Source: Rathayibacter sp. Leaf185 (GTDB lineage: Bacteria > Actinomycetota > Actinomycetes > Actinomycetales > Microbacteriaceae). Taken from it: a DNA stretch of 64,000 nt. Under the pieces are notes generated by a model. The model was not told the DNA's origin, did not search any database, and worked only from the letters and a program-made list of their open reading frames with translations. The position numbers and the translations under genes are program-made. Position 1 is the stretch's first letter. Every line of letters starts with the position of its first letter. This document shows, one piece after another, positions 50,960 through 59,584 of this stretch. The DNA is taken from contig NZ_LMPP01000001.1 in NCBI RefSeq assembly GCF_001423885.1, positions 1,456,134-1,520,133 of the forward strand, in the 5' to 3' direction.

Positions 50960-53440
50960 ATGAACAATCACGATGGCCGCCGATGGCGGACTCGAATCTC
51001 AGGGGTGGCCGCAGGGGCGGTGCTGATGTCGGTGCTGGTCGCCTCGCCGGCGGAGGCGGCCGACCTCGTCCTGCACGCCTCACCGAACGGAGTCGGCGAC
51101 TGCTCCACAGCGGCAGCGCCCTGCAGCCTGCCCGTCGCTCAGGGACAGGTGCGCACGCTCGTCGCGGCCGGCCTGACGGGCAGCGTGACCGTGGAGCTCG
51201 CCGGCGGCACCTACCGGTCGCCGAGCCCGGTCGACGGGACCCCGATCCTGTCGCTCGATCGCAGTGACCAGGGTGCGGGCGCCGACAAGCGGGTGATCTA
51301 CAAGAACGCAGCGGGCGCCACTCCGGTCTTCGACGGGGGCATGCCGCTGACCGGTTGGACGGTGGACACGTCGGGAGCGGTCACGCCCGACGGTGGCGCG
51401 CAGGTGTACTCGACGACGGTCCCGCGGGACTTCACCTCCCGTCAGATCTGGGTCGACGGGCAGGTCGCGCAGCTCGCTCGGCAGGCGGCGGCCGTCCTGA
51501 ATCTCGGCACGGTCAAGGTCGATGTCGACGACAACCCCACCGGCTACGCCTTCGAGAACGCCGGTTCTCCCGCATCGTCCTGGCCCGACGCTGCGGGGAT
51601 GCGGCTCGGGTGGATCGGCGGCGGGGACAACCCCGGCTCCCCGGTGAGCTACTTCACCGACGTGACCTGCGACGTCGATTCCGTCACCTCGGCCGGGATG
51701 ACGATGACGGAGTCGTGCTTCGAGGTGGCTCGAGATCAGAGGGCGCAGATCACGGTCAGCAAGCCGACCTTCGTCGAGAACGCGCGCGAGCTGCTGAAGA
51801 CCGCCGGGCAGTTCTACATCGACCCGACGGCGACGGCGACCAGCGGGAGGATCTACTACATCCCCCGCCCGGGCGAGGATCTGTCCACCGCCTCGGTGGT
51901 GGCTCCTGTGCAGACGACTCTGCTCGAGATCAGCGGCTATCCCGGGACGGCCGGTCTGCCGGTCGCCACGAACGGTCACGACCGCGCCAAGTTCCTCTCG
52001 ATCGAGGGCATCACCTTCGAGCACGCCGGTTGGAATCCGTCGGAGAGCGAGGGGGTCGTCACGCAGCAGACCAACAACCTTCTCTCGAAGAACCCGCTCA
52101 GCGGGCCGGACGTTCCTCCGTTCCTCGTCCGCCGCCCCGACGCCGCGGTCGAGGTGCACGCCGGCGGTCAGATCGAGTTGACCGGCAACACCGTGCGGCA
52201 TGTCGGAGGAAACGGCATCAACTTCGACAAGGGCTCCGCCAACTCGATGATCCTGCGGAACACGGTGACCGATGTCGCCGGTGACGGCATCGCCGTCGGC
52301 CAGACCGCCCACGGACGTAACGAAACCTCGAAGGTCCCCAACTTGGTCTCCTACCTCGATCAGGCGCACACGATCGAGGACAACCTGGTCTACGACTTCG
52401 GCAACCGCTGGACGAGTGCGGCCGGGATCAACCTCGGCTACGTCAAGGACATGACGGTCAGGCACAACGAGGTCGGCCACAGCCCGTACATCGGCATCGA
52501 GCTCGGGTGGGGATTCGGACGTCCGGACAAGGGCCAGGCGAACAACCGCATCACCTACAACTACGTGCACGACGTGATGACCTCCTCCCTCAGGGACGGC
52601 GGAGGCATCTACGTCAACGGTGCCAACGCGCCGGGTGCATCGGCCGAGACCTCTTCGGTGATCTCGAACAACCACGTCAGCCGGGTGGGGGGGCAGCAGG
52701 CGCACGCCCTCTACCTCGATGCCGGATCCAGCTACTGGACCGTGGCGAACAACCTCGTCACCGGCTCCAACGTCTCGTGGCTCGGCATGCAGACCGGCTC
52801 GGGTGACACGGCCTTCCAGCTGACGAACCACAACACGGCGACCGAGAACTGGGTCGGCGGCCCCGATGTCCACACCGTCCCTGCCGAACCGACGAACGTG
52901 GTCACGAACAACCACTTCAACGTGACCGCTCCGCTGCCGGCTGCGGCTCAAGCGATCAAGGACAACGCGGTGCTCCTCACTCCTCGCCCCGACGTCGTCA
53001 CCGACGGCAATCTCGCCCAGGGCAAGGCGGTCGTCGTCTCCTCCCTGAAGGATGCGTCGACCAATCCCGCCGCCGCGGCGGTCGACGGAGTGAACGTCGG
53101 CGGCTGGGCATCCACGGTCGACGACCCGGGCGCCTACCTCCGGGTCGACCTCGGAGCGCAGTACAGCCTGAGCGACATCCGGATGGTCACCCGAGCGGGA
53201 GACAACGATCAGGACGCCACGCGCCGTTCCTTCGTGGTCGAGGTCTTCAACACTCCCGGAGATCCGGCCAAGACGCTCGTGTGCTCGGTCGGCAAGAACA
53301 CCCTCGGCAAGCGGGAGCCGCTCGAGTGCCCCGTGCTCGGCACGGGGACCTGGCGGTACGTGAAGATCACCAAGGTCGCGAACGCCGCGGGCGACTTCGG
53401 CCCGCTCTTCGTCGGAGAGCTGCGCGTCTACGGCCACTAG
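50960..53440 (+). CDS. Secreted right-handed beta-helix protein with C-terminal F5/8-type domain
   Basis: An 826-residue exported protein: Sec signal (about 1-36, ending AEAA), a polysaccharide-lyase-like parallel beta-helix (about 40-660, rungs such as NTVRHVGGNGINF, NLVYDFG, NEVGHSPYIGI, NYVHDV, NHVSRVGG) and a galactose-binding/F5/8-type C domain at about 685-826 (GWASTVDDPGAYLRVDLGA, LSDIRMVTR). Such proteins cut or bind plant or cell-wall polysaccharides. GAAGGAGAGG precedes ATG 50960. It is divergent from the Tat-exported repeat protein. Confidence 0.9.
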   Translation: MNNHDGRRWRTRISGVAAGAVLMSVLVASPAEAADLVLHASPNGVGDCSTAAAPCSLPVAQGQVRTLVAAGLTGSVTVELAGGTYRSPSPVDGTPILSLDRSDQGAGADKRVIYKNAAGATPVFDGGMPLTGWTVDTSGAVTPDGGAQVYSTTVPRDFTSRQIWVDGQVAQLARQAAAVLNLGTVKVDVDDNPTGYAFENAGSPASSWPDAAGMRLGWIGGGDNPGSPVSYFTDVTCDVDSVTSAGMTMTESCFEVARDQRAQITVSKPTFVENARELLKTAGQFYIDPTATATSGRIYYIPRPGEDLSTASVVAPVQTTLLEISGYPGTAGLPVATNGHDRAKFLSIEGITFEHAGWNPSESEGVVTQQTNNLLSKNPLSGPDVPPFLVRRPDAAVEVHAGGQIELTGNTVRHVGGNGINFDKGSANSMILRNTVTDVAGDGIAVGQTAHGRNETSKVPNLVSYLDQAHTIEDNLVYDFGNRWTSAAGINLGYVKDMTVRHNEVGHSPYIGIELGWGFGRPDKGQANNRITYNYVHDVMTSSLRDGGGIYVNGANAPGASAETSSVISNNHVSRVGGQQAHALYLDAGSSYWTVANNLVTGSNVSWLGMQTGSGDTAFQLTNHNTATENWVGGPDVHTVPAEPTNVVTNNHFNVTAPLPAAAQAIKDNAVLLTPRPDVVTDGNLAQGKAVVVSSLKDASTNPAAAAVDGVNVGGWASTVDDPGAYLRVDLGAQYSLSDIRMVTRAGDNDQDATRRSFVVEVFNTPGDPAKTLVCSVGKNTLGKREPLECPVLGTGTWRYVKITKVANAAGDFGPLFVGELRVYGH

Positions 53441-53461
53441 CGCAGAGCGACCCGACCGAAC

Positions 53462-53502
53462 GACGCCGTCCTGCCGCGGAGCTCCCGCAGCAGGACGGCG
53501 TC
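53462..53502. terminator. Bidirectional terminator before purQ
   Basis: GACGCCGTCCTGC (53462-53474) pairs with GCAGGACGGCGTC (53490-53502) between the convergent beta-helix gene and purQ. Confidence 0.87.
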
Positions 53503-53507
53503 GCCCG

Positions 53508-54206
53508 TCAGACGGAGGCGACCAGCGCCCTCATCGCGGACGTGAAGAACGCGAGGCCGTCGATGCCCGACCGCATCGCGGCGGGGGTGTCGGGGCCGAA
53601 GCCGGGCTCGATCGCGTGCTCGGGGTGCGGCATCAGGCCGACGACGTTGCCGCGCGCGTTGCTGATGCCGGCGATGTCGTTCATCGAGCCGTTCGGGTTC
53701 TCGCCGAGGTAGCGGACCACGACGCGGCCCTCGCCCTCGAGTTCCGCGAGCGTCTCCGTCGAGGCGATGTAGCCGCCCTCACCGTTCTTCAGCGGGATCG
53801 TGATCTCCTGGCCGGGCTCGAACTCGCGCGTCCAGACCGACGACGTGTTCGCGACGAGGAGTCGCTGGTCGCGGCAGACGAACGAGCCGATGTCGTTGCG
53901 GATCAGTCCGCCGGGCAGCAGGTGCGCCTCGGTCAGCATCTGGAAGCCGTTGCAGATGCCGAGCACAGGGGTGCCCGCGTTCGCCGCGGCGATGACCTCG
54001 CGCATGATCGGGGAGTGCGAGGCGATGGCTCCGCAGCGCAGGTAGTCGCCGTAGGAGAAGCCACCGGGCAGCACGATCGCGTCGACGTCGTCGAGGTCGT
54101 GGTCGCCGTGCCAGAGCGCGACGGCCTCGGCACCGGCGCGGCGCACGGCGCGCTGGGCGTCGCGGTCGTCGAGGGACCCCGGGAAGGTGATGACTCCGAT
54201 GCGCAT
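53508..54206 (-). CDS. purQ: FGAM synthase glutaminase subunit PurQ
   Basis: A 232-residue class I glutamine amidotransferase delivering ammonia to PurL. GICNGFQ holds nucleophile Cys85; HPE (His193, Glu195) completes the triad; [14 protein letters not shown] is the usual signature. Its ATG 54206 shares one base with the purS stop (TGATG), so PurS and PurQ are made in step. Confidence 0.97.
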   Translation of the reverse strand: MRIGVITFPGSLDDRDAQRAVRRAGAEAVALWHGDHDLDDVDAIVLPGGFSYGDYLRCGAIASHSPIMREVIAAANAGTPVLGICNGFQMLTEAHLLPGGLIRNDIGSFVCRDQRLLVANTSSVWTREFEPGQEITIPLKNGEGGYIASTETLAELEGEGRVVVRYLGENPNGSMNDIAGISNARGNVVGLMPHPEHAIEPGFGPDTPAAMRSGIDGLAFFTSAMRALVASV

Positions 54207-54457
54207 CAGGCGGTCTCGGGGTAGTGGATGCCGACGACGTCCTCGATCACCGAGTTCGACAGCATGTCGTCGGCGATCGCCTCGACGCTCGCGCGCACCT
54301 CGTCGGTGACCTCGTCGACGGTGATCTCGAAGCGCTTGCCCACGCGCACGCCCCTCACCGTCGAGTGGCCGAGTCGCGAGAGCGCCCCGGCGACGGCCTT
54401 CCCCTGCGGATCGAGCAGCTCGGCCTTGGGCATGACTTCAACGACGATCGTGGGCAC
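54206..54457 (-). CDS. purS: FGAM synthase subunit PurS
   Basis: An 83-residue PurS (usual 80-84 aa) bridging PurL and Pur[19 protein letters not shown] and the later [17 protein letters not shown] are hallmarks. GTG 54457 is preferred over ATG 54502 because family members start at PTIVVEV and CCGGAG sits at proper distance. Confidence 0.95.
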   Translation of the reverse strand: MPTIVVEVMPKAELLDPQGKAVAGALSRLGHSTVRGVRVGKRFEITVDEVTDEVRASVEAIADDMLSNSVIEDVVGIHYPETA

Positions 54458-54533
54458 CGTGTACTCCGGAGTCTCGGGGGAGTGCGAATTCCGCGCCCCC
54501 ATCGTACCCGGCCCGCAATCCGGCGGAGCGGGC

Positions 54534-55409
54534 TCAGTCGCCCGCCGGCGTCACCCTGATCGCGTTCGACCACGGGTCCTCGAACGCCAGCGTCCGCCCG
54601 TCGTCCGCGGTCGTGACCCGCGCGTGGCGGAGGCGCTCGCCGAGCGCGCCGACGTCGTCCGCTCCCGGAACCACGATCTCGACCTGGCCGAGCCCGAGTG
54701 CGAGCTGGCGCCGCCCGGCGCCGAGCGAGTTCCACGTGTTCATCGCCATGTGGTGGTGATACCCGCCGGCCGACACGAAGAGCGCCTGCCCGCCGTACGC
54801 GATCGTCGTCTCGAAGCCGAGCCGGTCGACGTAGAACTCCTTCGCGGTCGCGACGTCGCCCACGCTCAGGTGGACGTGGCCGACGGTGGCGCCGCCCAGT
54901 CGAGGCTGCGCGATCGCCTCGTCGGTCAGGTGCTCCTGGAGGAAGGTGTTCGGGTCGAGGAACAGCGTCGACATCTCGATCCGCCCGTGCGTCCACGACC
55001 ACTCGGTCCGGTCGCGGTCCCAGTAGAGCTCGACTCCGTTGTGCTCGGGGTCGTCGAAGTAGAAGGCCTTGCTCACGAGGTGGTCGGAGCTGCCGGTGAA
55101 CGAGCCGGGGTGCCGGGTCGCGACGCTGTAGACCGCCGCGGCGAGCGCCGCCTCCGACTCGAAGAGGATCGCCGTGTGGAACAGCCCCGCGCTGCGCGGC
55201 CCCGCGTGCCGCAGCTCGGGCGCGTGCTGCAGGATCACGGAGGCGACACCGCCGCGGCCGAGCACCGCGACCGGTCCGTCGTGCGAGAGCAGGTCGAGGG
55301 TGACGGCGTCGCGGTAGTAGGCGATCATCCCGTCGAGGTCGGCGACGCGCAGGGTGACCGCGCCCATCGTCGTGTCGGGCGCGAGCAGATCGGGGGCAGT
55401 GGCGTTCAT
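54534..55409 (-). CDS. VOC-family extradiol dioxygenase-like protein (CatE type)
   Basis: A 291-residue protein with two VOC domains: TLRVADLDGMIAYYRDAV starts the first and HVHLSVGDVATAKEFYVDRLGFE the second. Metal ligands are likely His in FHTAI and GHVHL and Glu in VELYWDR. CatE-like proteins act on catechols or quinones. The frame allows GTG 55418, but TAGCGT on the minus strand is exactly 7 nt before ATG 55409 (leaderless type). An inverted repeat overlaps the -35 region. Confidence 0.9.
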   Translation of the reverse strand: MNATAPDLLAPDTTMGAVTLRVADLDGMIAYYRDAVTLDLLSHDGPVAVLGRGGVASVILQHAPELRHAGPRSAGLFHTAILFESEAALAAAVYSVATRHPGSFTGSSDHLVSKAFYFDDPEHNGVELYWDRDRTEWSWTHGRIEMSTLFLDPNTFLQEHLTDEAIAQPRLGGATVGHVHLSVGDVATAKEFYVDRLGFETTIAYGGQALFVSAGGYHHHMAMNTWNSLGAGRRQLALGLGQVEIVVPGADDVGALGERLRHARVTTADDGRTLAFEDPWSNAIRVTPAGD

Positions 55410-55432
55410 CTCTTTCACGCTAGAGCCAACTC

Positions 55433-55448
55433 AGTTGTAGCCACAAGT
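55433..55448. promoter_or_regulatory. Inverted repeat over the VOC gene -35 region
   Basis: AGTTGTAGCCACAAGT: 6-bp half-sites with one mismatch around a 4-bp centre, covering the -35 region of the VOC gene promoter. MarR-type quinone sensors bind similar sites; none is encoded next door. Confidence 0.6.
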
Positions 55449-55578
55449 ATTTCCTTGCGCCGATGAACTTTGCCTTCATAAGCCGTCCATAGGATTCGTC
55501 CAGCCGCCGCGATGCGCACGGTCGTCGAATGGACTCCGGTCGCCGATACGGGGCGGCCCCGGCCACGAGGACGACACC

Positions 55579-56904
55579 ATGAACGAGCAGCACGCATCCC
55601 AGGGCGACGAGCCCACCACCGCCGAGCCCACCACCGCCGAGCCGACCACCGCCGACCAGCGCCTGGCCCTGCGCACCGACGACCGCCGCCGTCGCCGTCG
55701 CGCCCTCCTGGCCGGCGGCGCCGGCCTCGCCGTCCTGATCGGGCTCGCCGCGGGAGGCATCTCCTCCGCCGGCCGCACCGAGGTCGCCGCGTCGTCCGGC
55801 GGCTCGAGCGCGAGCACCATCGTCTACCCCGGCGGCTCACGCGGCGGATTCGGAGGCGGCACCACCGTCTCGCCCTACTCCGGTGGCATCACGCTCTCGC
55901 CCTACCCCGGCGGCTCGGGCTACGGCTCCTCCTCCGGTAGCTCCTCGACGAGCACCGCGACCGACGCCGTCGCCGCGAGTGCCGCGCAGACCGCGGGCGT
56001 CGTCACGATCACCTCCGACCTCACCTACGAGAGCGCCACCTCGGCCGGGACCGGCATCATCCTCACCTCCGACGGCATGATCCTGACCAACAACCACGTC
56101 GTCGAGGGCGCGACGAGCATCCAGGTCACGGTCGAGTCGACCGGCGAGACCTACACCGCCCGCGTCGTCGGAACCGACAAGACGAACGACATCGCCGTCC
56201 TCCAGCTCGAGAACGCCTCGGGCCTGACCCCCGCGACGCTCGACACCGACGGGGTCGCCGCGGGCGATGCCGTCACCGCCGTCGGCAACGCGGAGGGGAC
56301 AGGGAACCTCGTCGCCGCGTCCGGTTCCGTGACGGCGCTCGCGCAGAGCATCACGACCCAGTCCGAGACCGGCATTTCGGGGGAGACCCTCTCGGGCCTC
56401 ATCCAGGTCGACGCCGACATCGTCTCGGGCGACTCCGGCGGGCCCCTCCTCGACTCCGACGGACAGGTCGTCGGGATCGACACGGCAGCCTCGAGCGGAT
56501 CCGCCGACATCACCGGTTTCGCCATCCCGATCTCGACGGCTCTCGACATCGTCGCGACGATCGAGGCCGGAGCCGACACCGCCACCGTCGAGATCGGCTA
56601 CCCGGCGTTCCTCGGAGTCGCGCTCTCGTCGACCGCGTCGGCCTCGCCCTACCGCTCGGCGGTCTCGGCCACCGAGGGTGCAGTGGTCTCCGGAGTCGTC
56701 ACCGACGGACCCGCTGCGGAGGCGGGCCTCGCGGCCGGTGACACCATCACCTCCGTCAATGGCACGGTCGTCGCCTCCTCCGACGAGCTCTCGGCCGATC
56801 TCGCGCAGCGCGAGCCCGGCGAGTCGGTGACTCTCACCTGGATCGACACCACCGGCGCCTCGCACTCGGCGCAGGTCACCCTGGTCGAGGGCCCTGTCGC
56901 CTGA
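55579..56904 (+). CDS. HtrA/DegP-like serine protease with PDZ domain
   Basis: A 441-residue protease: disordered Thr/Glu-rich start with three EPTTA repeats, Arg-rich stretch and one membrane helix (about 42-62), a Gly/Ser/Tyr-rich linker (about 72-125), trypsin-like domain with His173 (NNHVV), Asp204 (NDIAVL) and Ser286 (GDSGGP), and a PDZ domain (about 350-435; GPAAEAGLAAGDTITSVNG). It acts outside the membrane in protein quality control. GAGGACG lies upstream of ATG 55579. The repeat cluster follows. Confidence 0.95.
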   Translation: MNEQHASQGDEPTTAEPTTAEPTTADQRLALRTDDRRRRRRALLAGGAGLAVLIGLAAGGISSAGRTEVAASSGGSSASTIVYPGGSRGGFGGGTTVSPYSGGITLSPYPGGSGYGSSSGSSSTSTATDAVAASAAQTAGVVTITSDLTYESATSAGTGIILTSDGMILTNNHVVEGATSIQVTVESTGETYTARVVGTDKTNDIAVLQLENASGLTPATLDTDGVAAGDAVTAVGNAEGTGNLVAASGSVTALAQSITTQSETGISGETLSGLIQVDADIVSGDSGGPLLDSDGQVVGIDTAASSGSADITGFAIPISTALDIVATIEAGADTATVEIGYPAFLGVALSSTASASPYRSAVSATEGAVVSGVVTDGPAAEAGLAAGDTITSVNGTVVASSDELSADLAQREPGESVTLTWIDTTGASHSAQVTLVEGPVA

Positions 56905-56931
56905 TGCTGGCGCACCTCCCGGGGTGCTCGA

Positions 56932-57132
56932 GGCGCGATCCGGAGGTGATGGTGCGGTCTGCAGGAGGCTCGCGTGCGATTTGCAGGAGATGGTGCGGTC
57001 TGCAGGCGATCAGGGCCGGAACGGTCCGCGATCAAGTCGAGATCCCCGTATTCCGCCCTTCGTCCTGCAGATAGCACACCTCTGCAGATCACACACCTCT
57101 GCAGATCGCACACACCTCTGCAGGCCGCACCG
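56932..57132. repeat. Inverted array of ~20-nt units, cluster 2
   Basis: Forward units like GGTGCGGTCTGCAGGAG at about 56950-57010 (three, plus a degenerate one before them) face inverted units at about 57062-57131 (four). They are related to the cluster at 30784-30943: each unit centres on CTGCAG. It lies between the HtrA-like gene and furA and could form a large hairpin in RNA. Confidence 0.85.
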
Positions 57133-57228
57133 CGACCCCGCGCCCTGCGCTAGTACCGCGCATCCCGCGCCCGCACCGCGCGCCTGCACCCCGGCGATCC
57201 CCTCCGCACCCTCTGCGAAACGCCGCAG

Positions 57229-57251
57229 TTGTTTTGACTCACTCAACACAA
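57229..57251. promoter_or_regulatory. FurA operator over the furA-katA promoter
   Basis: TTGTTTTGA (57229-57237) and TCAACACAA (57243-57251) are 9-bp arms with one mismatch around CTCAC. The site covers -35 TTGACT (57234-57239); -10 TAGCGT (57258-57263) is 18 nt downstream. This arrangement suits autorepression of furA and the catalase gene, as known for actinobacterial FurA/CatR. Confidence 0.88.
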
Positions 57252-57270
57252 CTCCGCTAGCGTGACCGAT

Positions 57271-57693
57271 ATGACGACACCGGACGAACGCCTCCGAGCC
57301 TCAGGGCTCAAGGCCACCGCCACCCGGCGGGCCGTCCTGCAGGCCCTCGAGGGCTACCCGCACTCCGACGTCGACGCCGTCCTCGCCCGAGTGCGCACCG
57401 AGCTCCCCGACGCCTCCGCTCAGGCGGTGTACGGAGTGCTCTCGGCATTCACCGAGGCCGGCCTCACCCGCCGCATCGAGCCGGAGGGTCACCCCCGACG
57501 GTTCGAGCTGCGGGTCGACGACAACCACCACCACGTCGTCTGCCGCACCTGCGGCGCCGTGGCCGACGTCGACTGCGTCGTCGGTCAGGCGCCCTGCCTG
57601 CACCCGTCCACCTCGAACGGCTTCGCCATCGAGACGGCCGACGTCACGTTCTGGGGCACCTGCCCCGACTGCCTCGCGGCAGCGCAGAGCTGA
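57271..57693 (+). CDS. furA: Fur-family peroxide/metal regulator (FurA/CatR-like)
   Basis: A 140-residue Fur protein: winged HTH with [14 protein letters not shown] and [19 protein letters not shown] at 86-88 near the regulatory metal site and two CxxC pairs (Cys91/Cys94, Cys131/Cys134) for structural zinc. It precedes a catalase gene, the classical FurA/CatR layout, so it likely represses catalase until peroxide oxidises it. ATG 57271 is 7 nt after TAGCGT; GTG 57262 is less likely. Confidence 0.95.
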   Translation: MTTPDERLRASGLKATATRRAVLQALEGYPHSDVDAVLARVRTELPDASAQAVYGVLSAFTEAGLTRRIEPEGHPRRFELRVDDNHHHVVCRTCGAVADVDCVVGQAPCLHPSTSNGFAIETADVTFWGTCPDCLAAAQS

Positions 57694-57749
57694 CCGAGAC
57701 CCCCATCACCGCAGCGGCACGGCCCCGGCCCGCCGCCGACAGGAGGAAC

Positions 57750-59249
57750 ATGACCGAGGAACGATTCACGACGACCAATTCCGGAGCACCCGTCGCCAGC
57801 GACGAGCACTCGCTGAGTGTCGGAGCCGACGGCCCCCTCGCCCTCCACGACCACTACCTCCTCGAGAAGCTCGCGCAGTTCAACCGCGAGCGCATCCCGG
57901 AGCGCGTCGTCCACGCCAAGGGCGGCGGAGCGTTCGGTCGCTTCGTGACCACGGGCGACGTCAGCGCCTACACGCGCGCCGCGCTCTTCCAGCCCGGCGT
58001 CGAGACCGAGATGCTCGCCCGCTTCTCGACCGTCGCCGGCGAGCAGGGCTCGCCCGACACCTGGCGCGACCCGCGCGGCTTCGCGCTGAAGTTCTACACG
58101 AGCGAGGGCAACTACGACCTCGTCGGCAACAACACCCCCGTCTTCTTCCTCCGCGACGGCATCAAGTTCCCCGACTTCATCCGCTCGCAGAAGCGCCTCC
58201 CGGGCACGCACCTGCGCGACCACGACATGCAGTGGGACTTCTGGACCCTCTCGCCCGAGTCGGCTCACCAGGTCACCTGGCTGATGGGCGACCGGGGGCT
58301 CCCGAGCTCGTGGCGGCACATGGACGGCTTCGGCTCGCACACCTACCAGTGGATCAACGCGGCCGGCGAGCGGTTCTGGGTCAAGTACCACTTCAAGACC
58401 GATCAGGGCATCGAGATCCTGAGCCAGGAGCAGGCCGACCAGATCGCGGGAGAGGACGCCGACTTCCACATCCGCGACCTGTCCTCCGCGATCGAGCGCG
58501 GCGATCACCCGTCGTGGACCCTCTCCGTCCAGGTCATGCCCTACGAGGACGCGAAGAGCTACCGGTTCAACCCGTTCGATCTCACCAAGGTCTGGCCGCA
58601 CGCCGACTACCCGCTGATCGAGGTCGGCTCGATGATCCTCGACCGCAATCCCGAGAACTACTTCGCGCAGATCGAGCAGGCCGCGTTCGCTCCGTCGAAC
58701 TTCGTGCCCGGAATCGCGGCGAGCCCCGACAAGATGCTGCTCGCCCGCATCTTCAGCTATGCGGATGCGCACCGCTACCGCGTCGGTGCGAACCACGCGC
58801 AGCTCCCGGTCAACGCGCCGAAGTCGCCGGTGCACTCCTACTCGAAGGACGGGCCGATGCGGTTCGACTTCCAGAAGGCCGAGCTCCCCGTCTACGCGCC
58901 GAACACGACCGGAGGCGCGCACGCCGATCCCGCTCGCGCAGCGGAGTCGACGGGCTGGGAGAGCGACGGCGAGCTCACGCGCGCCGCAGCGACCCTCCAC
59001 CCCGAGGACGACGACTTCGGTCAGGCCGGGACCCTCTACCGCGAGGTGCTCGACGACGACGCGAAGGCCCGCCTGGTCGCGAACATCGCCGGGCACGTCT
59101 CGAAGGTGACCCGCCCCGAGCTGCGCCAGCGCGTGCTCCAGTACTGGGCGAACGTCGACAGCTCGCTGTCGCAGCGCGTGGCCGAGGCTCTCGAGCCCTC
59201 GGCTCCGGGCGCCGACGTCTCGCCCGAGGAAGTCGGCATCGGAGCCTGA
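57750..59249 (+). CDS. katA: Clade-3-like small-subunit heme catalase
   Basis: A 499-residue monofunctional catalase dismutating hydrogen peroxide. RVVHAKG gives distal His55, VGNNTPVFF the distal Asn, and [14 protein letters not shown] the proximal heme Tyr. All are present and length is normal. AGGAGG lies just before ATG 57750. It is 56 nt after furA and probably co-transcribed from its promoter. A perfect-stem terminator follows. Confidence 0.97.
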   Translation: MTEERFTTTNSGAPVASDEHSLSVGADGPLALHDHYLLEKLAQFNRERIPERVVHAKGGGAFGRFVTTGDVSAYTRAALFQPGVETEMLARFSTVAGEQGSPDTWRDPRGFALKFYTSEGNYDLVGNNTPVFFLRDGIKFPDFIRSQKRLPGTHLRDHDMQWDFWTLSPESAHQVTWLMGDRGLPSSWRHMDGFGSHTYQWINAAGERFWVKYHFKTDQGIEILSQEQADQIAGEDADFHIRDLSSAIERGDHPSWTLSVQVMPYEDAKSYRFNPFDLTKVWPHADYPLIEVGSMILDRNPENYFAQIEQAAFAPSNFVPGIAASPDKMLLARIFSYADAHRYRVGANHAQLPVNAPKSPVHSYSKDGPMRFDFQKAELPVYAPNTTGGAHADPARAAESTGWESDGELTRAAATLHPEDDDFGQAGTLYREVLDDDAKARLVANIAGHVSKVTRPELRQRVLQYWANVDSSLSQRVAEALEPSAPGADVSPEEVGIGA

Positions 59250-59262
59250 CTCCGAGCCGAGT

Positions 59263-59294
59263 GCGCGGTGCCGGGCTGGACCCCGGCACCGCGC
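59263..59294 (+). terminator. Terminator after catalase
   Basis: GCGCGGTGCCGGG (59263-59275) pairs with CCCGGCACCGCGC (59282-59294) right after the catalase stop. Confidence 0.85.
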
Positions 59295-59329
59295 GAGTCC
59301 GACGAACCCCTAGCCGTGAAAGCAGAGTC

Positions 59330-59506
59330 ATGTCCATCGAACGATCCTCAGAGTACGTCCCCTCCCCGATGTGGGGCTCCTACGTCACGACGACGGCAGT
59401 GATCCCGAAGACGGTCGGCCGCTACACCGACGCCGCCCCCGCACCTCGGCGGGCACGGCGCGAGTACGCGGTCGCGACCGGCGCGGTCGCACTGCCCTCG
59501 ACCTGA
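59330..59506 (+). CDS. Small 58-residue hypothetical protein
   Basis: An open frame from ATG 59330 to TGA 59506 with good third-position GC and no overlap with another gene. The product (IERSSEYVPSPMWGSYVTT start, basic middle, ATGAVALPST end) has no signal peptide or motif. Between two terminators, it looks like a separate small transcript; TAGCCGT at 59311-59317 may be its -10. I cannot exclude a chance frame. Confidence 0.5.
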   Translation: MSIERSSEYVPSPMWGSYVTTTAVIPKTVGRYTDAAPAPRRARREYAVATGAVALPST

Positions 59507-59530
59507 CCTCCGCGTCCGCGGACCACGATC

Positions 59531-59577
59531 AGCGGACGGTGCGGGCTGTCGCATGCGGCCCCGCACCGTCCGCTTCC
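59531..59577. terminator. Bidirectional terminator between the small gene and MMPL gene
   Basis: AGCGGACGGTGCGGG (59531-59545) pairs with CCCGCACCGTCCGCT (59560-59574), between convergent genes. Confidence 0.87.
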
Positions 59578-59584
59578 CCGTTCC

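Noticed and set aside
50703..51083. Short minus-strand frames between the repeat protein and beta-helix genes
   Set aside because: They run into the start of the beta-helix gene, have no ribosome site and no recognisable domain.
51080..53437. 785-codon minus-strand frame opposite the beta-helix gene
   Set aside because: No family motif, shadow composition, and the plus strand encodes a signal peptide, beta-helix and F5/8-type domain.
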